64,000 nt of DNA from positions 744,001 through 808,000 of the forward strand of contig NZ_CP083239.1 of the NCBI RefSeq assembly GCF_022836935.1, written 5' to 3'. Positions 33,286-42,272 of this stretch are shown here, in pieces. The stretch comes from Ancylobacter polymorphus. Its GTDB lineage: Bacteria; Pseudomonadota; Alphaproteobacteria; Rhizobiales; Xanthobacteraceae. Numbering within the stretch: the stretch's first letter is position 1; every line of letters starts with the position of its first letter. Below the pieces are notes generated by a model. The model was not told where the DNA came from. It did not search any database and saw only the letters and a program-made list of their open reading frames with translations. Made by a program: the position numbers and the translations under genes.

Positions 33286-35190
33286 TCAATTAGCCGGCAG
33301 GCGGACGATGAAACGGGCGCCGCCGAAGGGCTTCGGCGCGGCCGGCACCGTCTCCTCCGACGCGGGCGCCTCCTCCGTAACCGCCGCCTTGGCCTTGGCA
33401 CGCGAGGCGCGCGGCTTCTTCGGCGCCGGCTCGGGCGGGCGCGGCTCCGCTGGACGGTTTTCCGCCCAGATGCGGCCGCCATGGGCCTCGACGATCTGGC
33501 GCGAGATCGACAGTCCGAGGCCGGAATTCTGTCCGAAGCCCTGCTCCTCCGGCCGGTCGGTGTAGAAGCGCTCGAAAATCCGGCTCAGCGCATGCGGCGG
33601 AATGCCCGGCCCGTCATCGTCGACGAGGATGTCCACCGTGTCGCGATTGCGCCGGCAGGTGACGCGCACCTCCCCGCCCTTGGCGGAGAAGGAGCGGGCA
33701 TTGTCGATCAGATTGTTGATCACCTGGCCCAGCCGCGAATCATGGCCGGAAATGACATAGGCCGCCCCAGTGCCCGGCGGCGGGTCGAAGGCGAGGCTCA
33801 CCCGCACCCCGTCGCCGCGCACCACGTCATTGTGCACACCGGTGACAGTGTTGAGCAGCCGCACCAGATCCACCGGCTCGGATTCCTGCCGCTGCAATTC
33901 GGCATCGAGCCGCGAGGCGTCGGAGATGTCGGTGATCAGCCGGTCGAGCCGCTTCACATCGTGCTGGATGACTTCCAGCAGCCGGCCGCGCGAATTGTCC
34001 GACTTCGCCAGCGGCAGCGTCTCCACCGCCGAGCGTAGCGAGGTGAGCGGGTTCTTCAGTTCATGCGAGACATCGGCGGCGAAGCTCTCGATCGCCTCGA
34101 TGCGCGAATAGAGCGCGTCGGTCATGTCGCGCAGCGCGCCGGAGAGATGGCCGATCTCGTCGGAGCGGCTGGTGAAATCGGGAATTTCCACCCGCGAGCG
34201 GGTCCGTCGGCGCACCCGCTCGGCGGCATCGGCCAGCTTGCGCACCGGGCCGGCAATGGTGCTGGCGAGCAGCAGCGACAGCACCACCATGACCGCCATG
34301 GCGACGAGGAACACGCGCACGATGACGAGCCGCTCGGCCGCCACCGCCTCGTCGATCTCGCCGCCCTGGGTGGAGAGCAGCAGCGCACCGAGAATGGCGC
34401 GGAAGCGCTGCACCGGCACGGCGACCGAGACGATCACCTGCCCGCGCTCATTCACCTGCACTGCGCTCGCCTTCTTGCCCTGCAGCGCTTCCATCACCGC
34501 CGGGTAGCCCTTGCCATTGTTCGGCCCCAGCTCGCGATAGAGCGGCAGGTCGCCGCGCTCGAACCAGAACTTCATGCTGTTCCAGCCACGCTCCATCCAG
34601 TTGGGCTTTGGCGTGGTGGGGGCGGGCATGTCGAAGCGCAGGATTTCGCCGCGCGCATAGAGCGAGCGGGAATCGACCAGCAGCGCGCCGTCGCGGTCAT
34701 AGATGCGGGCGCGGGTGCCGGTGGGCTCGACCAGGCGCTTCAGCACCGGGGCGATACGCTCGGGATTGATCGGGAATTCGAGCGGGGCGAAGCCCTCCTC
34801 GCCCGGGCCGTAGCTCTCGCCCGCCTTCAGCTCCAGCAGCCGGTCGGGGTCGATGGTGATGGCGTTGGTTTCCACCTGCGCCGAGGCGGCGATGGCGCTG
34901 GCGATGATCTCGCCCTGCACCAGCAGGCTCTGCACCCGTGCGTCGATCAGCCCGGCGCGGAATTCGGAGAGGTAGAGAATGCCCGACACCAGCACGCACA
35001 TGCCGGCGAGGTTGAGCAGCACGATCCGGCGGGTGAGGCTGGAAAAACTCTTGAAGGCGACGAAATTGCGCGCCCGGCGCAAGGCGCCGAGCAGCCCTGC
35101 CCGCTCGGCAGAGCGGGGCGCGTCCCCCATGTCCCCGTCCTCGGCCGCCGCCGGGGCGGCGCCGTTCCGGGTCAGTTCCGGATCGAGCAA
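33286..35190 (-). CDS. chvG: ChvG sensor histidine kinase
   Basis: The 634-aa membrane kinase has membrane helices at about 55-76 and 288-311, with a periplasmic sensor domain between them. HAMP (about 310-360), the phosphoacceptor H376 in ADVSHELKNPL and an HATPase domain with DDGPGIP and GLGLSISRQIVEAHGG follow. With ChvI it governs acid and envelope-stress responses in Rhizobiales. A Lys/Ala/Pro-rich insert sits near the C-terminus (about 585-620). The TTG at 35190 has AAGGAG upstream; an ATG at 35130 is the alternative. Confidence 0.93.
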   Translation of the reverse strand: MLDPELTRNGAAPAAAEDGDMGDAPRSAERAGLLGALRRARNFVAFKSFSSLTRRIVLLNLAGMCVLVSGILYLSEFRAGLIDARVQSLLVQGEIIASAIAASAQVETNAITIDPDRLLELKAGESYGPGEEGFAPLEFPINPERIAPVLKRLVEPTGTRARIYDRDGALLVDSRSLYARGEILRFDMPAPTTPKPNWMERGWNSMKFWFERGDLPLYRELGPNNGKGYPAVMEALQGKKASAVQVNERGQVIVSVAVPVQRFRAILGALLLSTQGGEIDEAVAAERLVIVRVFLVAMAVMVVLSLLLASTIAGPVRKLADAAERVRRRTRSRVEIPDFTSRSDEIGHLSGALRDMTDALYSRIEAIESFAADVSHELKNPLTSLRSAVETLPLAKSDNSRGRLLEVIQHDVKRLDRLITDISDASRLDAELQRQESEPVDLVRLLNTVTGVHNDVVRGDGVRVSLAFDPPPGTGAAYVISGHDSRLGQVINNLIDNARSFSAKGGEVRVTCRRNRDTVDILVDDDGPGIPPHALSRIFERFYTDRPEEQGFGQNSGLGLSISRQIVEAHGGRIWAENRPAEPRPPEPAPKKPRASRAKAKAAVTEEAPASEETVPAAPKPFGGARFIVRLPAN

Positions 35191-35197
35191 GGGCTCG

Positions 35198-35896
35198 CTA
35201 CTCCTTGAAGCGATAGCCGACGCCGTACAGCGTCTCGATCATCTCGAAATTGTCGTCCGCGACCTTGAACTTCTTGCGCAGCCGCTTGATGTGGCTGTCG
35301 ATGGTGCGGTCGTCGACATAGACCTGGTCGTCGTAGGCCGCATCCATCAGCGCGTTGCGGCTCTTTACCACGCCGGGGCGGGTGGCCAGCGCCTGCAGGA
35401 TGAGGAACTCGGTGACGGTGAGGGTGACATTCTCACCCTTCCAGGTGCAGGTGTGGCGCTCGGGGTCCATGCGCAGCAGGCCGCGCTCCAGCACCTTGGC
35501 GCTGTCTGTCTCGCGCGGCAGGGTTCCGTCCTTGGGCGCGAAGCGGCGCAGCACCGCCTTCACCCGCTCCACCAGCAGGCGCTGGGAGAACGGCTTCTTG
35601 ATGAAGTCGTCGGCGCCCATCTTCAGGCCGAACAATTCGTCGATCTCGTCATCCTTGGAGGTGAGGAAGATCACCGGCATGTCGCTCTTCTGGCGCAGGC
35701 GGCGCAGCAGCTCCATGCCGTCCATGCGCGGCATCTTGATATCGAAGATGGCGAGGTCGGGCGGGTTGGTCTTGAAGCCGTCCAAGGCGGTGGCGCCGTC
35801 GGTGTACGTCTGGATACGATAGCCCTCCGACTCCAGGGCGATGGATACGGAGGTGAGAATGTTGCGATCGTCGTCGACGAGAGCGATGGTCGGCAT
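35198..35896 (-). CDS. chvI: ChvI response regulator
   Basis: The 232-aa OmpR-type regulator has a receiver domain with acidic DDD (8-10), phosphoacceptor D52 (IFDIKMP) and K104-region [11 protein letters not shown], and a C-terminal winged helix (about 130-228) with [16 protein letters not shown]. It is the partner of ChvG, whose gene starts seven bases after this stop. I take the ATG at 35896 ([10 protein letters not shown]). The divergent neighbour is hugZ, then the PEPCK-like gene. Confidence 0.95.
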   Translation of the reverse strand: MPTIALVDDDRNILTSVSIALESEGYRIQTYTDGATALDGFKTNPPDLAIFDIKMPRMDGMELLRRLRQKSDMPVIFLTSKDDEIDELFGLKMGADDFIKKPFSQRLLVERVKAVLRRFAPKDGTLPRETDSAKVLERGLLRMDPERHTCTWKGENVTLTVTEFLILQALATRPGVVKSRNALMDAAYDDQVYVDDRTIDSHIKRLRKKFKVADDNFEMIETLYGVGYRFKE

Positions 35897-36083
35897 CTGC
35901 GCACTTTCCTGTTCGGCGGCGGTACACGAAGCGGTGAACCCCGCCGGCGTGGCCACAATGTGACACGCAAACTGATTCAACGGAAATTAGCGCGTTTCGT
36001 GCCCGCCCGCCAATCCACACCGCCGGGTTGACGGCGGGCGCCGCCGCGCACACCTCTTGAGACCCGACAGGCGGAGCTTTCCC

Positions 36084-36836
36084 ATGGCAGCGATCCCGAC
36101 CACGCCCGACACCTTCGATGCGGCCCGCGCCGTCAAGCGGCTCGTCCGCGAGAGCCAGACGGGGGCGCTCGCCACGCTTGATGCCGATGGCGCGCCCTAT
36201 GCCTCGCTGGTGCAGCTCGCCACCCTGCCGGACGGGGCGCCGCTGCTACTGCTTTCCCAGCTGGCCCGCCATACGGTCAATCTGCAGCGCGATTCCCGCG
36301 TCTCGCTGCTGGTCGATGAGCACCGCACCGGCGACGAACTGCAGGGCGCCCGCGCCGGGCTGAAGGGGCGCATCGCGGCGCTGACCGAGCCGGAGGCCAT
36401 CGCCACCGCGCGCCGCCGCTATCTCGCCCGCCACCCGGATGCGGCGGGCTTCGCCGGCTTCAGCGACTTCGCCTTCTATCGGCTGGAGGTGGAAAGTGCG
36501 CATCTCGTCGCCGGCTTTGGCCGGATCAAGGATGTGGACGGGGCCGCGCTCGCCACCCGCATCGATGACGCCGCCAGCGTTCTGGCGGCCGAAGAAGGCG
36601 CGGTGGCGCATATGAATGCTGACCATGCCGACGCCATCCAGCTCTATGCGCTCCACCTCATCGGCACCGGCCCCGGGCACTGGAAGCTGGTCGGGCTCGA
36701 TCCCGAAGGCTGCGACCTGATGGACGGCACCCAGGTCCGCCGGCTCGATTTCGGCCAGCGCGTCACCAATGCGCAGGAAATGCGCGCGGCGCTGGTCGAG
36801 CGCGCCAATGCCGCGCGCGCTTCGGCGGTGCAATAG
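36084..36836 (+). CDS. hugZ: HugZ-type heme-related flavin-fold protein
   Basis: The 250-aa protein has a pyridoxamine-phosphate-oxidase-like split barrel (about 10-150; TGALATLDADGAPYASLV) and a C-terminal DUF2470 domain (about 165-245; EEGAVAHMNADHADAIQLYA), where the histidines bind heme. HugZ proteins degrade or carry heme for iron use. The ATG at 36084 has GGAG eight bases upstream. No heme uptake genes are adjacent. Confidence 0.85.
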   Translation: MAAIPTTPDTFDAARAVKRLVRESQTGALATLDADGAPYASLVQLATLPDGAPLLLLSQLARHTVNLQRDSRVSLLVDEHRTGDELQGARAGLKGRIAALTEPEAIATARRRYLARHPDAAGFAGFSDFAFYRLEVESAHLVAGFGRIKDVDGAALATRIDDAASVLAAEEGAVAHMNADHADAIQLYALHLIGTGPGHWKLVGLDPEGCDLMDGTQVRRLDFGQRVTNAQEMRAALVERANAARASAVQ

Positions 36837-36953
36837 AACCTTCAGCGGCGCATAATCCCCGGTTTGGCCACATAATCGACCCGGAATTTCGCGCAAAACG
36901 CCCCTTTGGGCTCCCATGGTCCCGCCTCCTGTCATGCGTAGGAGGAGCCGACC

Positions 36954-38438
36954 GTGAATCAAACCGGCACGCAGAGCGACCATTCCGGCCTTGAGGGGCT
37001 CGATCCCGCCGGCACCGGGCGGGTGTTCTGGAATCTGGGCAGCGCCTATCTGTGCGAACGGGCCGTGGCGCGCGGCGAGGTACGGCTGTCTCATACCGGC
37101 GCGCTGGTCGTCACCACCGGCACGGCCGGGCAGCCCCTCGCTCTCGCGCGCGTCGACGACGCGGCAGAGGGCGGGGAGACGGCCGGCGCGACGGATGCTT
37201 CGGCGCTGACCCGCGCGCAGTTCGAGGCGCTGAAGGCCGACCTGCTCGCCTATGTCGCCCGCCGGACCCTGTTCGGTCAGGACGTCAGCGTGGAGGCCGG
37301 CCCGGCCGGCGGCATCGCGGTGCGGATCCTGTCGGATCAAGCCTGGCACGCGCTGGTCGCCCGTCATCTCCTGCGCCCGCGCGCGACGGCGGCGGACGCG
37401 GACGTGCCGCGCCTCACCGTGCTGTGCGCGCCGGGCTTCCGCCCCACGCCCGAGACCCATGGCGTCGCCGCCGAGGGTGCGCTGGCGCTGGACCTCGCCA
37501 ACGGCCTCGCGCTTATTGCCGGCACCGGCCGCGGCGAGACGCTGCGCGCGGCGCTCGCCCATCTCCTCGCGGAACCGCTACTGGCGGCGGGTGTGCTGCC
37601 GCTCGAAGGCGCGGCCCGCACCGGGGCGGACGGCGCGATCTCCCTGCTGCTCGGCGCCTCCGGTGCCGGCAAGAGCGCGCTGGCGCAGGGCATGGCGGAA
37701 GAGGACGGCGCGCTGCCACGCCTCGACGGCGCGCTCGGCTGGGGCGACGAGGGGCTCGTCGCTTTGGAAGCCGGCACCTTTGCACACCCGGCGGACCTGG
37801 CCACCGCACCGGAGGCGGCGCGCTTCGGCACCGTGCTGGAGAATATAGCGCTCGACCCGGCAACGCGCGTGCCCGACTTTGACGCGACGGGCACCGGCGC
37901 CCGGATCATCCTCCCCACCGCCACCGCGCACGCGCCAACGCTCGGCGCGCCGGCGCATCTGTTCATGCTGGTGCAGGATGAAGAGGGCGTCCTGCCCGCC
38001 CTCGCCCGGCTAAGCGCGGCGCAGACACCCGGCGCGTTCCTTGAGGCCACCGGCCTCGCCGCGCCGCATCTCGCGCGGCTGCACACGCTGCTGGAGCGCC
38101 ATACGCCGGTCTGTTGGCTGGTGAATACGGGCCGGACCGGCGGCGACGCCGAGCGCCGCGTGCCGCTGGAGGTCAGCCGGCGGCTGGTCGCCGCGGCCCA
38201 GATGGGTGAGCTGGCCTCGGGCGAGTGGCGCACCGACCCGCATCTGGGTCTCCACGTGCCCGCCGCTGTGGAGGGCATCGACCCTGCCCTGCTCGATCCT
38301 GCTAGAGGATGGGCGAACCGTGGCGATTATCTCGCCGCCGCCCGCCGCTGGACGCAGCGCCTCGCCGCCCCGCTTGCCGACAAGGAGATCGCCTCCGGCA
38401 CGGTCGCAACGCCGGGAATGGCGGTGGCGGCGGAGTAG
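36954..38438 (+). CDS. PEP carboxykinase (PckA)-like protein, probable pseudoenzyme
   Basis: The 494-aa protein follows ATP-type PEPCK from end to end by eye: GALVVTTGT (49-57), FGQDV (107-111), AWHALVARHLL (130-140), Walker-like GASGAGKS (234-241), FGTVLENIALDPATR (291-305), GVLPALARLS (345-354), CWLVNTGRTGG (387-397), and FRTDP-like EWRTDP (424-429). Most catalytic motifs are gone: GRSPKDKF is replaced by AGQPLALA, GEMKKS by GRGETLRA, MHCS by LEGA and DDEHGW by DGALGW. A segment before CWLVNTG is also missing. The GTG at 36954 has GGAGGAG. The locus, next to chvI, is where pckA normally lies. Confidence 0.85.
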   Translation: MNQTGTQSDHSGLEGLDPAGTGRVFWNLGSAYLCERAVARGEVRLSHTGALVVTTGTAGQPLALARVDDAAEGGETAGATDASALTRAQFEALKADLLAYVARRTLFGQDVSVEAGPAGGIAVRILSDQAWHALVARHLLRPRATAADADVPRLTVLCAPGFRPTPETHGVAAEGALALDLANGLALIAGTGRGETLRAALAHLLAEPLLAAGVLPLEGAARTGADGAISLLLGASGAGKSALAQGMAEEDGALPRLDGALGWGDEGLVALEAGTFAHPADLATAPEAARFGTVLENIALDPATRVPDFDATGTGARIILPTATAHAPTLGAPAHLFMLVQDEEGVLPALARLSAAQTPGAFLEATGLAAPHLARLHTLLERHTPVCWLVNTGRTGGDAERRVPLEVSRRLVAAAQMGELASGEWRTDPHLGLHVPAAVEGIDPALLDPARGWANRGDYLAAARRWTQRLAAPLADKEIASGTVATPGMAVAAE

Positions 38439-38453
38439 CGCCGCCACCCGGCG

Positions 38454-39905
38454 TCAGAGGAAATACAGCCAGGTGAGCAGCGCGAAGCAGGGCAGCAGGA
38501 ACACGCCCGACCACGCCATGTAGCCGAAGAAGCTCGGCATGGCGACGCCGCGCCCCTTGGCGATGGCCAGCACCATGAAATTGGGGGCGTTGCCGATATA
38601 GGTCAGCGCCCCCATGAACACGGCGCCGGCCGAGATCGCCTCCAGCGTCACCGGCAGGCGCGTCATCAATTCCTGCGCGTCGCCGCCGGCGAGGTTGAAG
38701 AAGACGAGATAGGTCGGCGCATTGTCGAGGAAGCCGGAGAGCAGGCCGGTCATCCAGAAATAGCCGGCATTCACCGGCCCACCCGCCTCGTCCGTCACCA
38801 GCGCCACCAGCGGCGCCAGCGCCCCCGCCGAGCCCGCCCGCAAAATGGCAATGACGGGGATGATGGTGAGGAAAATCGCGGCGAACAGCTTCGCCACTTC
38901 GCGGATCGGCTCCCAGTCGAAGCCGTTGCGCTCGCGGATGAAGGCCGGGGTGATGGCGATGGAAATCCCCGCCAGCACCAGAAGGCTCAGATCGCGGGCG
39001 ATGGAAGGCAGCGGCACATGGGTGCCGAGAATGTTGAACTCGATGCCCGGCTTCCACAAAGCGCTCATCAGGATGGCGGCGATGACACCGGCCAGCAGCG
39101 GCAGGTTGCGCAGGCCCCGCAGGCCGAGCCGCTCCGTGTCCGGCGTCGGGTCAGGCTTTCGCGGCAGATTCTCCTCGCGGGCGTAGAAATAGCGGTCGAG
39201 CAGATAGAACGCCCCGAGCAGCAGCGCCGCAACCAGCGCCGTGTCGTGGAACAGGTGCTGGGTGGTCCAGAAGAAATCGACGCCCTTGAGGAAGCCGAGG
39301 AACAGCGGCGGATCGCCGAGCGGGGTGAGCGAGCCGCCAATATTCGAGACGAGGAAGATGAAGAACACCACGGTGTGGACATTGTAGCGGCGGTCGTCAT
39401 TGGCACGCAGCAGCGGGCGGATCAGCACCATGGACGCGCCGGTGGTACCGATCAGGCTCGCCAGCACCGTGCCGATGGCGAGCAGCGCGGTGTTCACCCC
39501 CGGGCTGCCATGCAGATTGCCGGTGAGCAGGATGCCGCCGGAAATGGTGAACAGCGCGAACAGCAGGATGATGAAGGGGATGTATTCGAGCAGCGCCGCA
39601 TGCGCCACCTCATAGGTCGCGAGCCCGGCGCCATGGGTGGCGACGAAGGGCACCAGGAAGGCCAGCGCCCAGAACAGCGCCACCTTGCCGTAATGATGGT
39701 GCCAGAACGCGCCTGCGATCAGCGGGATGATGGCGATGGAAAGCAGCATGCCGACGAAGGGAAGGCCCCAGAGCAGCGGCAGGCTCGCCCCGTCAATACC
39801 CATGCCCTCGGCCGCCTGGGCCGGGCCACCCATCGCCAGCAGGGCGGGAGCGCAGGACGCGGCAAGGCATGCAAGGGCGCGGGCGGCGGCTTTCGTCGTC
39901 GTCAT
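38454..39905 (-). CDS. nhaD: NhaD-type Na+/H+ antiporter
   Basis: The 483-aa protein has a cleavable-looking hydrophobic N-terminus (about 8-32, ending PAQAAEG) and about 12 further membrane helices. GNLHGSPGVNTALLAIG, GTTGASMVLIRPLLRAN and GGSLTPLGDPPLFLGF mark the NhaD branch of the ion transporter superfamily. Two similar halves (TTGAS/NIGGSLTPLGDPP and FLDNAPTYLVFFNLA/YIGNAPNFMVLAIA) are visible. It exports Na+ or Li+ in exchange for protons. The start is the ATG at 39905. Confidence 0.9.
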   Translation of the reverse strand: MTTTKAAARALACLAASCAPALLAMGGPAQAAEGMGIDGASLPLLWGLPFVGMLLSIAIIPLIAGAFWHHHYGKVALFWALAFLVPFVATHGAGLATYEVAHAALLEYIPFIILLFALFTISGGILLTGNLHGSPGVNTALLAIGTVLASLIGTTGASMVLIRPLLRANDDRRYNVHTVVFFIFLVSNIGGSLTPLGDPPLFLGFLKGVDFFWTTQHLFHDTALVAALLLGAFYLLDRYFYAREENLPRKPDPTPDTERLGLRGLRNLPLLAGVIAAILMSALWKPGIEFNILGTHVPLPSIARDLSLLVLAGISIAITPAFIRERNGFDWEPIREVAKLFAAIFLTIIPVIAILRAGSAGALAPLVALVTDEAGGPVNAGYFWMTGLLSGFLDNAPTYLVFFNLAGGDAQELMTRLPVTLEAISAGAVFMGALTYIGNAPNFMVLAIAKGRGVAMPSFFGYMAWSGVFLLPCFALLTWLYFL

Positions 39906-39938
39906 CTTCTTCCCCGGTCGGCTGGCGTCACTGGATTC

Positions 39939-39953
39939 GGGGTTAGCAACCCC
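39939..39953. promoter_or_regulatory. hairpin in the nhaD leader
   Basis: GGGGTT-AGC-AACCCC is a perfect 6-bp stem with a three-base loop, 34 bases above the nhaD start codon. It could affect mRNA stability or translation of the leader. Confidence 0.25.
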
Positions 39954-40060
39954 CTCGCCGGGTGTCGAGCAAAACCGGAGGACGCACCTATATAACGGGC
40001 GCCGACGACGGCACCCGCCCTGGACCCCGACCGCCCCTTTGCGGCCCGCGCCCGCCTGCG

Positions 40061-40118
40061 CTAGAGCATTTTCGAGCGAAGCGGTTTCCGGTTCGCGAGA
40101 AGAAAATGCGTTCAGACA
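40061..40118. repeat. dispersed extragenic palindromic element (Rhizobiales type)
   Basis: The unit begins CTAGAGCATTTTCGAGCGAA and ends GAAAATGCGTTCAGACAA. GCATTTTC (40066-40073) pairs with GAAAATGC (40102-40109), and an inner GCGAA/TTCGC pair gives a long stem-loop. Elements of this sequence recur in intergenic regions of many Hyphomicrobiales genomes; this is recalled rather than searched. It lies between nhaD and recR. Confidence 0.6.
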
Positions 40119-40187
40119 ATAGGCTAGTGCCCTTGCGGGCTCTGGACCAAAGCCGGCCGGTGCTCCCCGACCGGCGATGAGGATGCC

Positions 40188-40793
40188 ATGCCCCGCGCCG
40201 TCGCCGGCCCCGAGATCGAACGCCTGATCCAGCTGCTCGCCCGCGTGCCGGGCCTCGGGCCGCGTTCCGCCCGCCGCGCCGCGCTGCACCTGATCAAGAA
40301 GCGCGAACAGCTGATGAGCCCGCTCGCCAGCGCCTTTGGCGAGGTGCTGGGCAAGATCTGCACCTGCCGCGTCTGCGGCAATATCGATGTGCGCGATCCC
40401 TGCTCGATCTGCTGCGACGACACACGCGACCCGACGCTGCTGGTGGTGGTCGCCGATGTCGCCGACCTTTGGGCGCTGGAGCGCGCGGCGGCGCTGAACG
40501 CCCGCTATCATGTGCTCGGCGGCACGCTCTCCCCGCTCGACGGCATCGGCCCGGAAGAACTCAACCTCGCCGCGCTGGTGGCGCGGGTGCAGGGGGGCGC
40601 GGTGAGCGAGGTGCTGCTGGCGCTCGGCGCCACGGTCGACGGGCAGACCACCGCCCATTACATCACCGAGCTTCTGCGCGAGACGCCGGTGAAGGTCACC
40701 CGCCTCGCCCATGGCGTGCCGGTGGGCGGCGAGCTCGATTATCTCGACGAGGGCACGCTCTCGGCGGCAATCCGGGCGCGCACGAGTTCCTGA
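40188..40793 (+). CDS. recR: recombination mediator RecR
   Basis: The 201-aa RecR has a helix-hairpin-helix (about 8-35; [18 protein letters not shown]), the zinc finger CRVC (60-63) and CSIC (72-75), and a TOPRIM domain (about 82-170). With RecF and RecO it loads RecA at gaps. In most bacteria it follows dnaX and ybaB, but here it stands alone between nhaD (divergent) and the AmpG-type gene (convergent). Confidence 0.96.
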   Translation: MPRAVAGPEIERLIQLLARVPGLGPRSARRAALHLIKKREQLMSPLASAFGEVLGKICTCRVCGNIDVRDPCSICCDDTRDPTLLVVVADVADLWALERAAALNARYHVLGGTLSPLDGIGPEELNLAALVARVQGGAVSEVLLALGATVDGQTTAHYITELLRETPVKVTRLAHGVPVGGELDYLDEGTLSAAIRARTSS

Positions 40794-40810
40794 CCGCCGC
40801 TTCGGTCCAT

Positions 40811-42157
40811 CTATAGCTTCGCCGCCGCCAGTTCGCGGAAATGGCCGCGCGCCTGCAGATAGGCGAGCAGCGCCAGCCCCGGCAGGGCGGCGAGCGCGGT
40901 GATGGCGAAGAACACCATCCACCCCGTTGCCTCGGCGACGAAGCCGGCGGAGGAGGCGAGGAAGGTGCGCCCCACCGCCGCCAGCGCGGTCAGCAGCGCG
41001 TATTGGGTCGCGGTATGGGCGCGATTGCCACACAGCGCCGAGATATAGGCGACGAAGATCACCGTGCCGATGGCGCCGGTGAAGTTCTCGACCACGATGG
41101 TCGCGGTCAGCGCCGGCACATTCACCCCCACCCAGGCCTGCCAGGAAAAGGCGAGGTTGGAGAGCATCTGCAGCAGGCCCGCCACCCACAAGGCGGTGGC
41201 GAGCGGCAAAGCGCGGGCGATCACCCCGCCGGCGAAACCGCCGAGCAGCGCCGCCGCGAAGCCCACGCCCTTCACCACGCCGGCATAGGTCGCCTTGTCG
41301 AAGCCGATATTGATGACGAACGCCCCGGTCAGCGCCCCGGCAAAGGCATCGCAGAATTTGAACAGCACCACGAACAGCAGGATGGCGATCGCACTGTTGC
41401 GGGTGAGGAACTCGGCGAAGGCTCCCACCGCCGTCGTACCGATGCGGCGGAAGACGTTTTCATCGTGCCGGATCGCCGGCGCCCCGGCGGGCTCCTTCGC
41501 CAGCAGCGCCGCGAGCAGGCCGACACCGACCATGGCGGCGGCGGCGAGATAGCCCCACGCCCACACATCGGCGCGCGGCACGCCCAGCACCTCGAACCAC
41601 GCCACCAGCAGCACCACGCCGGCGCCGGAGGCCAGCATGCCGACGCGGTAGGCGGCGACATAGCCGGCCATGCCGGCGGCCTGCTCGCGCACCTCCAGGC
41701 TCTCGACGCGGAAGGCATCGACCACGATGTCCTGCGTCGCCGAGGCGGTCGCGACCAGAAGCGCGCCCAGCGCGACATGCCAGGGCGCGTTCACCGGGTC
41801 CTGAAACCCGAGCCAGGCGACGGCGAGGATCAGCAGCAGCTGGGTGAACACCAGCCAGCCGCGCCGTCGCCCCAGCCAGCGCCCGAGCAGCGGCACGTCC
41901 AGCGCATCGACCAGCGGCGCCCAGATGAACTTGAAATTATAGGGCACCCCGACCAGCGCGAAGAGGCCGATCGTGGTGAGGTTCACCTGCGCCTCGGCCA
42001 TCCAGATGGTCAGCGTGGCGCCGGAAAGCGCCAGCGGCAGGCCGGAGGAAAAGCCCAGCAGCACGACGATCAGCACGCGCCGGCGCAGATAGACCGCGAG
42101 GCTGGCGAGAAAGCCGTCCTCGTCGCGGGCGGGATCGGTGCGGGCGGTGTCGGTCAT
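40811..42157 (-). CDS. AmpG-family muropeptide permease (MFS)
   Basis: The 448-aa MFS transporter has about 12-14 helices. FSSGLPLALSGATLTIWMAE (about 37-56), APLVDALDVPLLGRWLGRRRGW (about 80-101) and ATQDIVVDAFRVE (about 141-153) are AmpG-type signatures. AmpG brings anhydromuropeptides back to the cytoplasm for recycling and influences beta-lactamase induction. The gene is monocistronic or paired with the upstream sapC gene on the same strand. Confidence 0.88.
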   Translation of the reverse strand: MTDTARTDPARDEDGFLASLAVYLRRRVLIVVLLGFSSGLPLALSGATLTIWMAEAQVNLTTIGLFALVGVPYNFKFIWAPLVDALDVPLLGRWLGRRRGWLVFTQLLLILAVAWLGFQDPVNAPWHVALGALLVATASATQDIVVDAFRVESLEVREQAAGMAGYVAAYRVGMLASGAGVVLLVAWFEVLGVPRADVWAWGYLAAAAMVGVGLLAALLAKEPAGAPAIRHDENVFRRIGTTAVGAFAEFLTRNSAIAILLFVVLFKFCDAFAGALTGAFVINIGFDKATYAGVVKGVGFAAALLGGFAGGVIARALPLATALWVAGLLQMLSNLAFSWQAWVGVNVPALTATIVVENFTGAIGTVIFVAYISALCGNRAHTATQYALLTALAAVGRTFLASSAGFVAEATGWMVFFAITALAALPGLALLAYLQARGHFRELAAAKL

Positions 42158-42272
42158 GGTCAGCGGTCTCGATGGCGGGCGCGCCGGCGCGCGATTCGGG
42201 CTGCGTCCCGCCTATCTCTAAAGCGCTTTGTCGGCGGATTGAATCGCCAAGGCGCCCCGCAGGCGCCGCGCC

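Noticed and set aside
39906..41189. Upstream extension of the nhaD frame, giving 911 codons
   Set aside because: The extra part runs antisense through recR and has no family features. The ATG at 39905 begins a normal NhaD.
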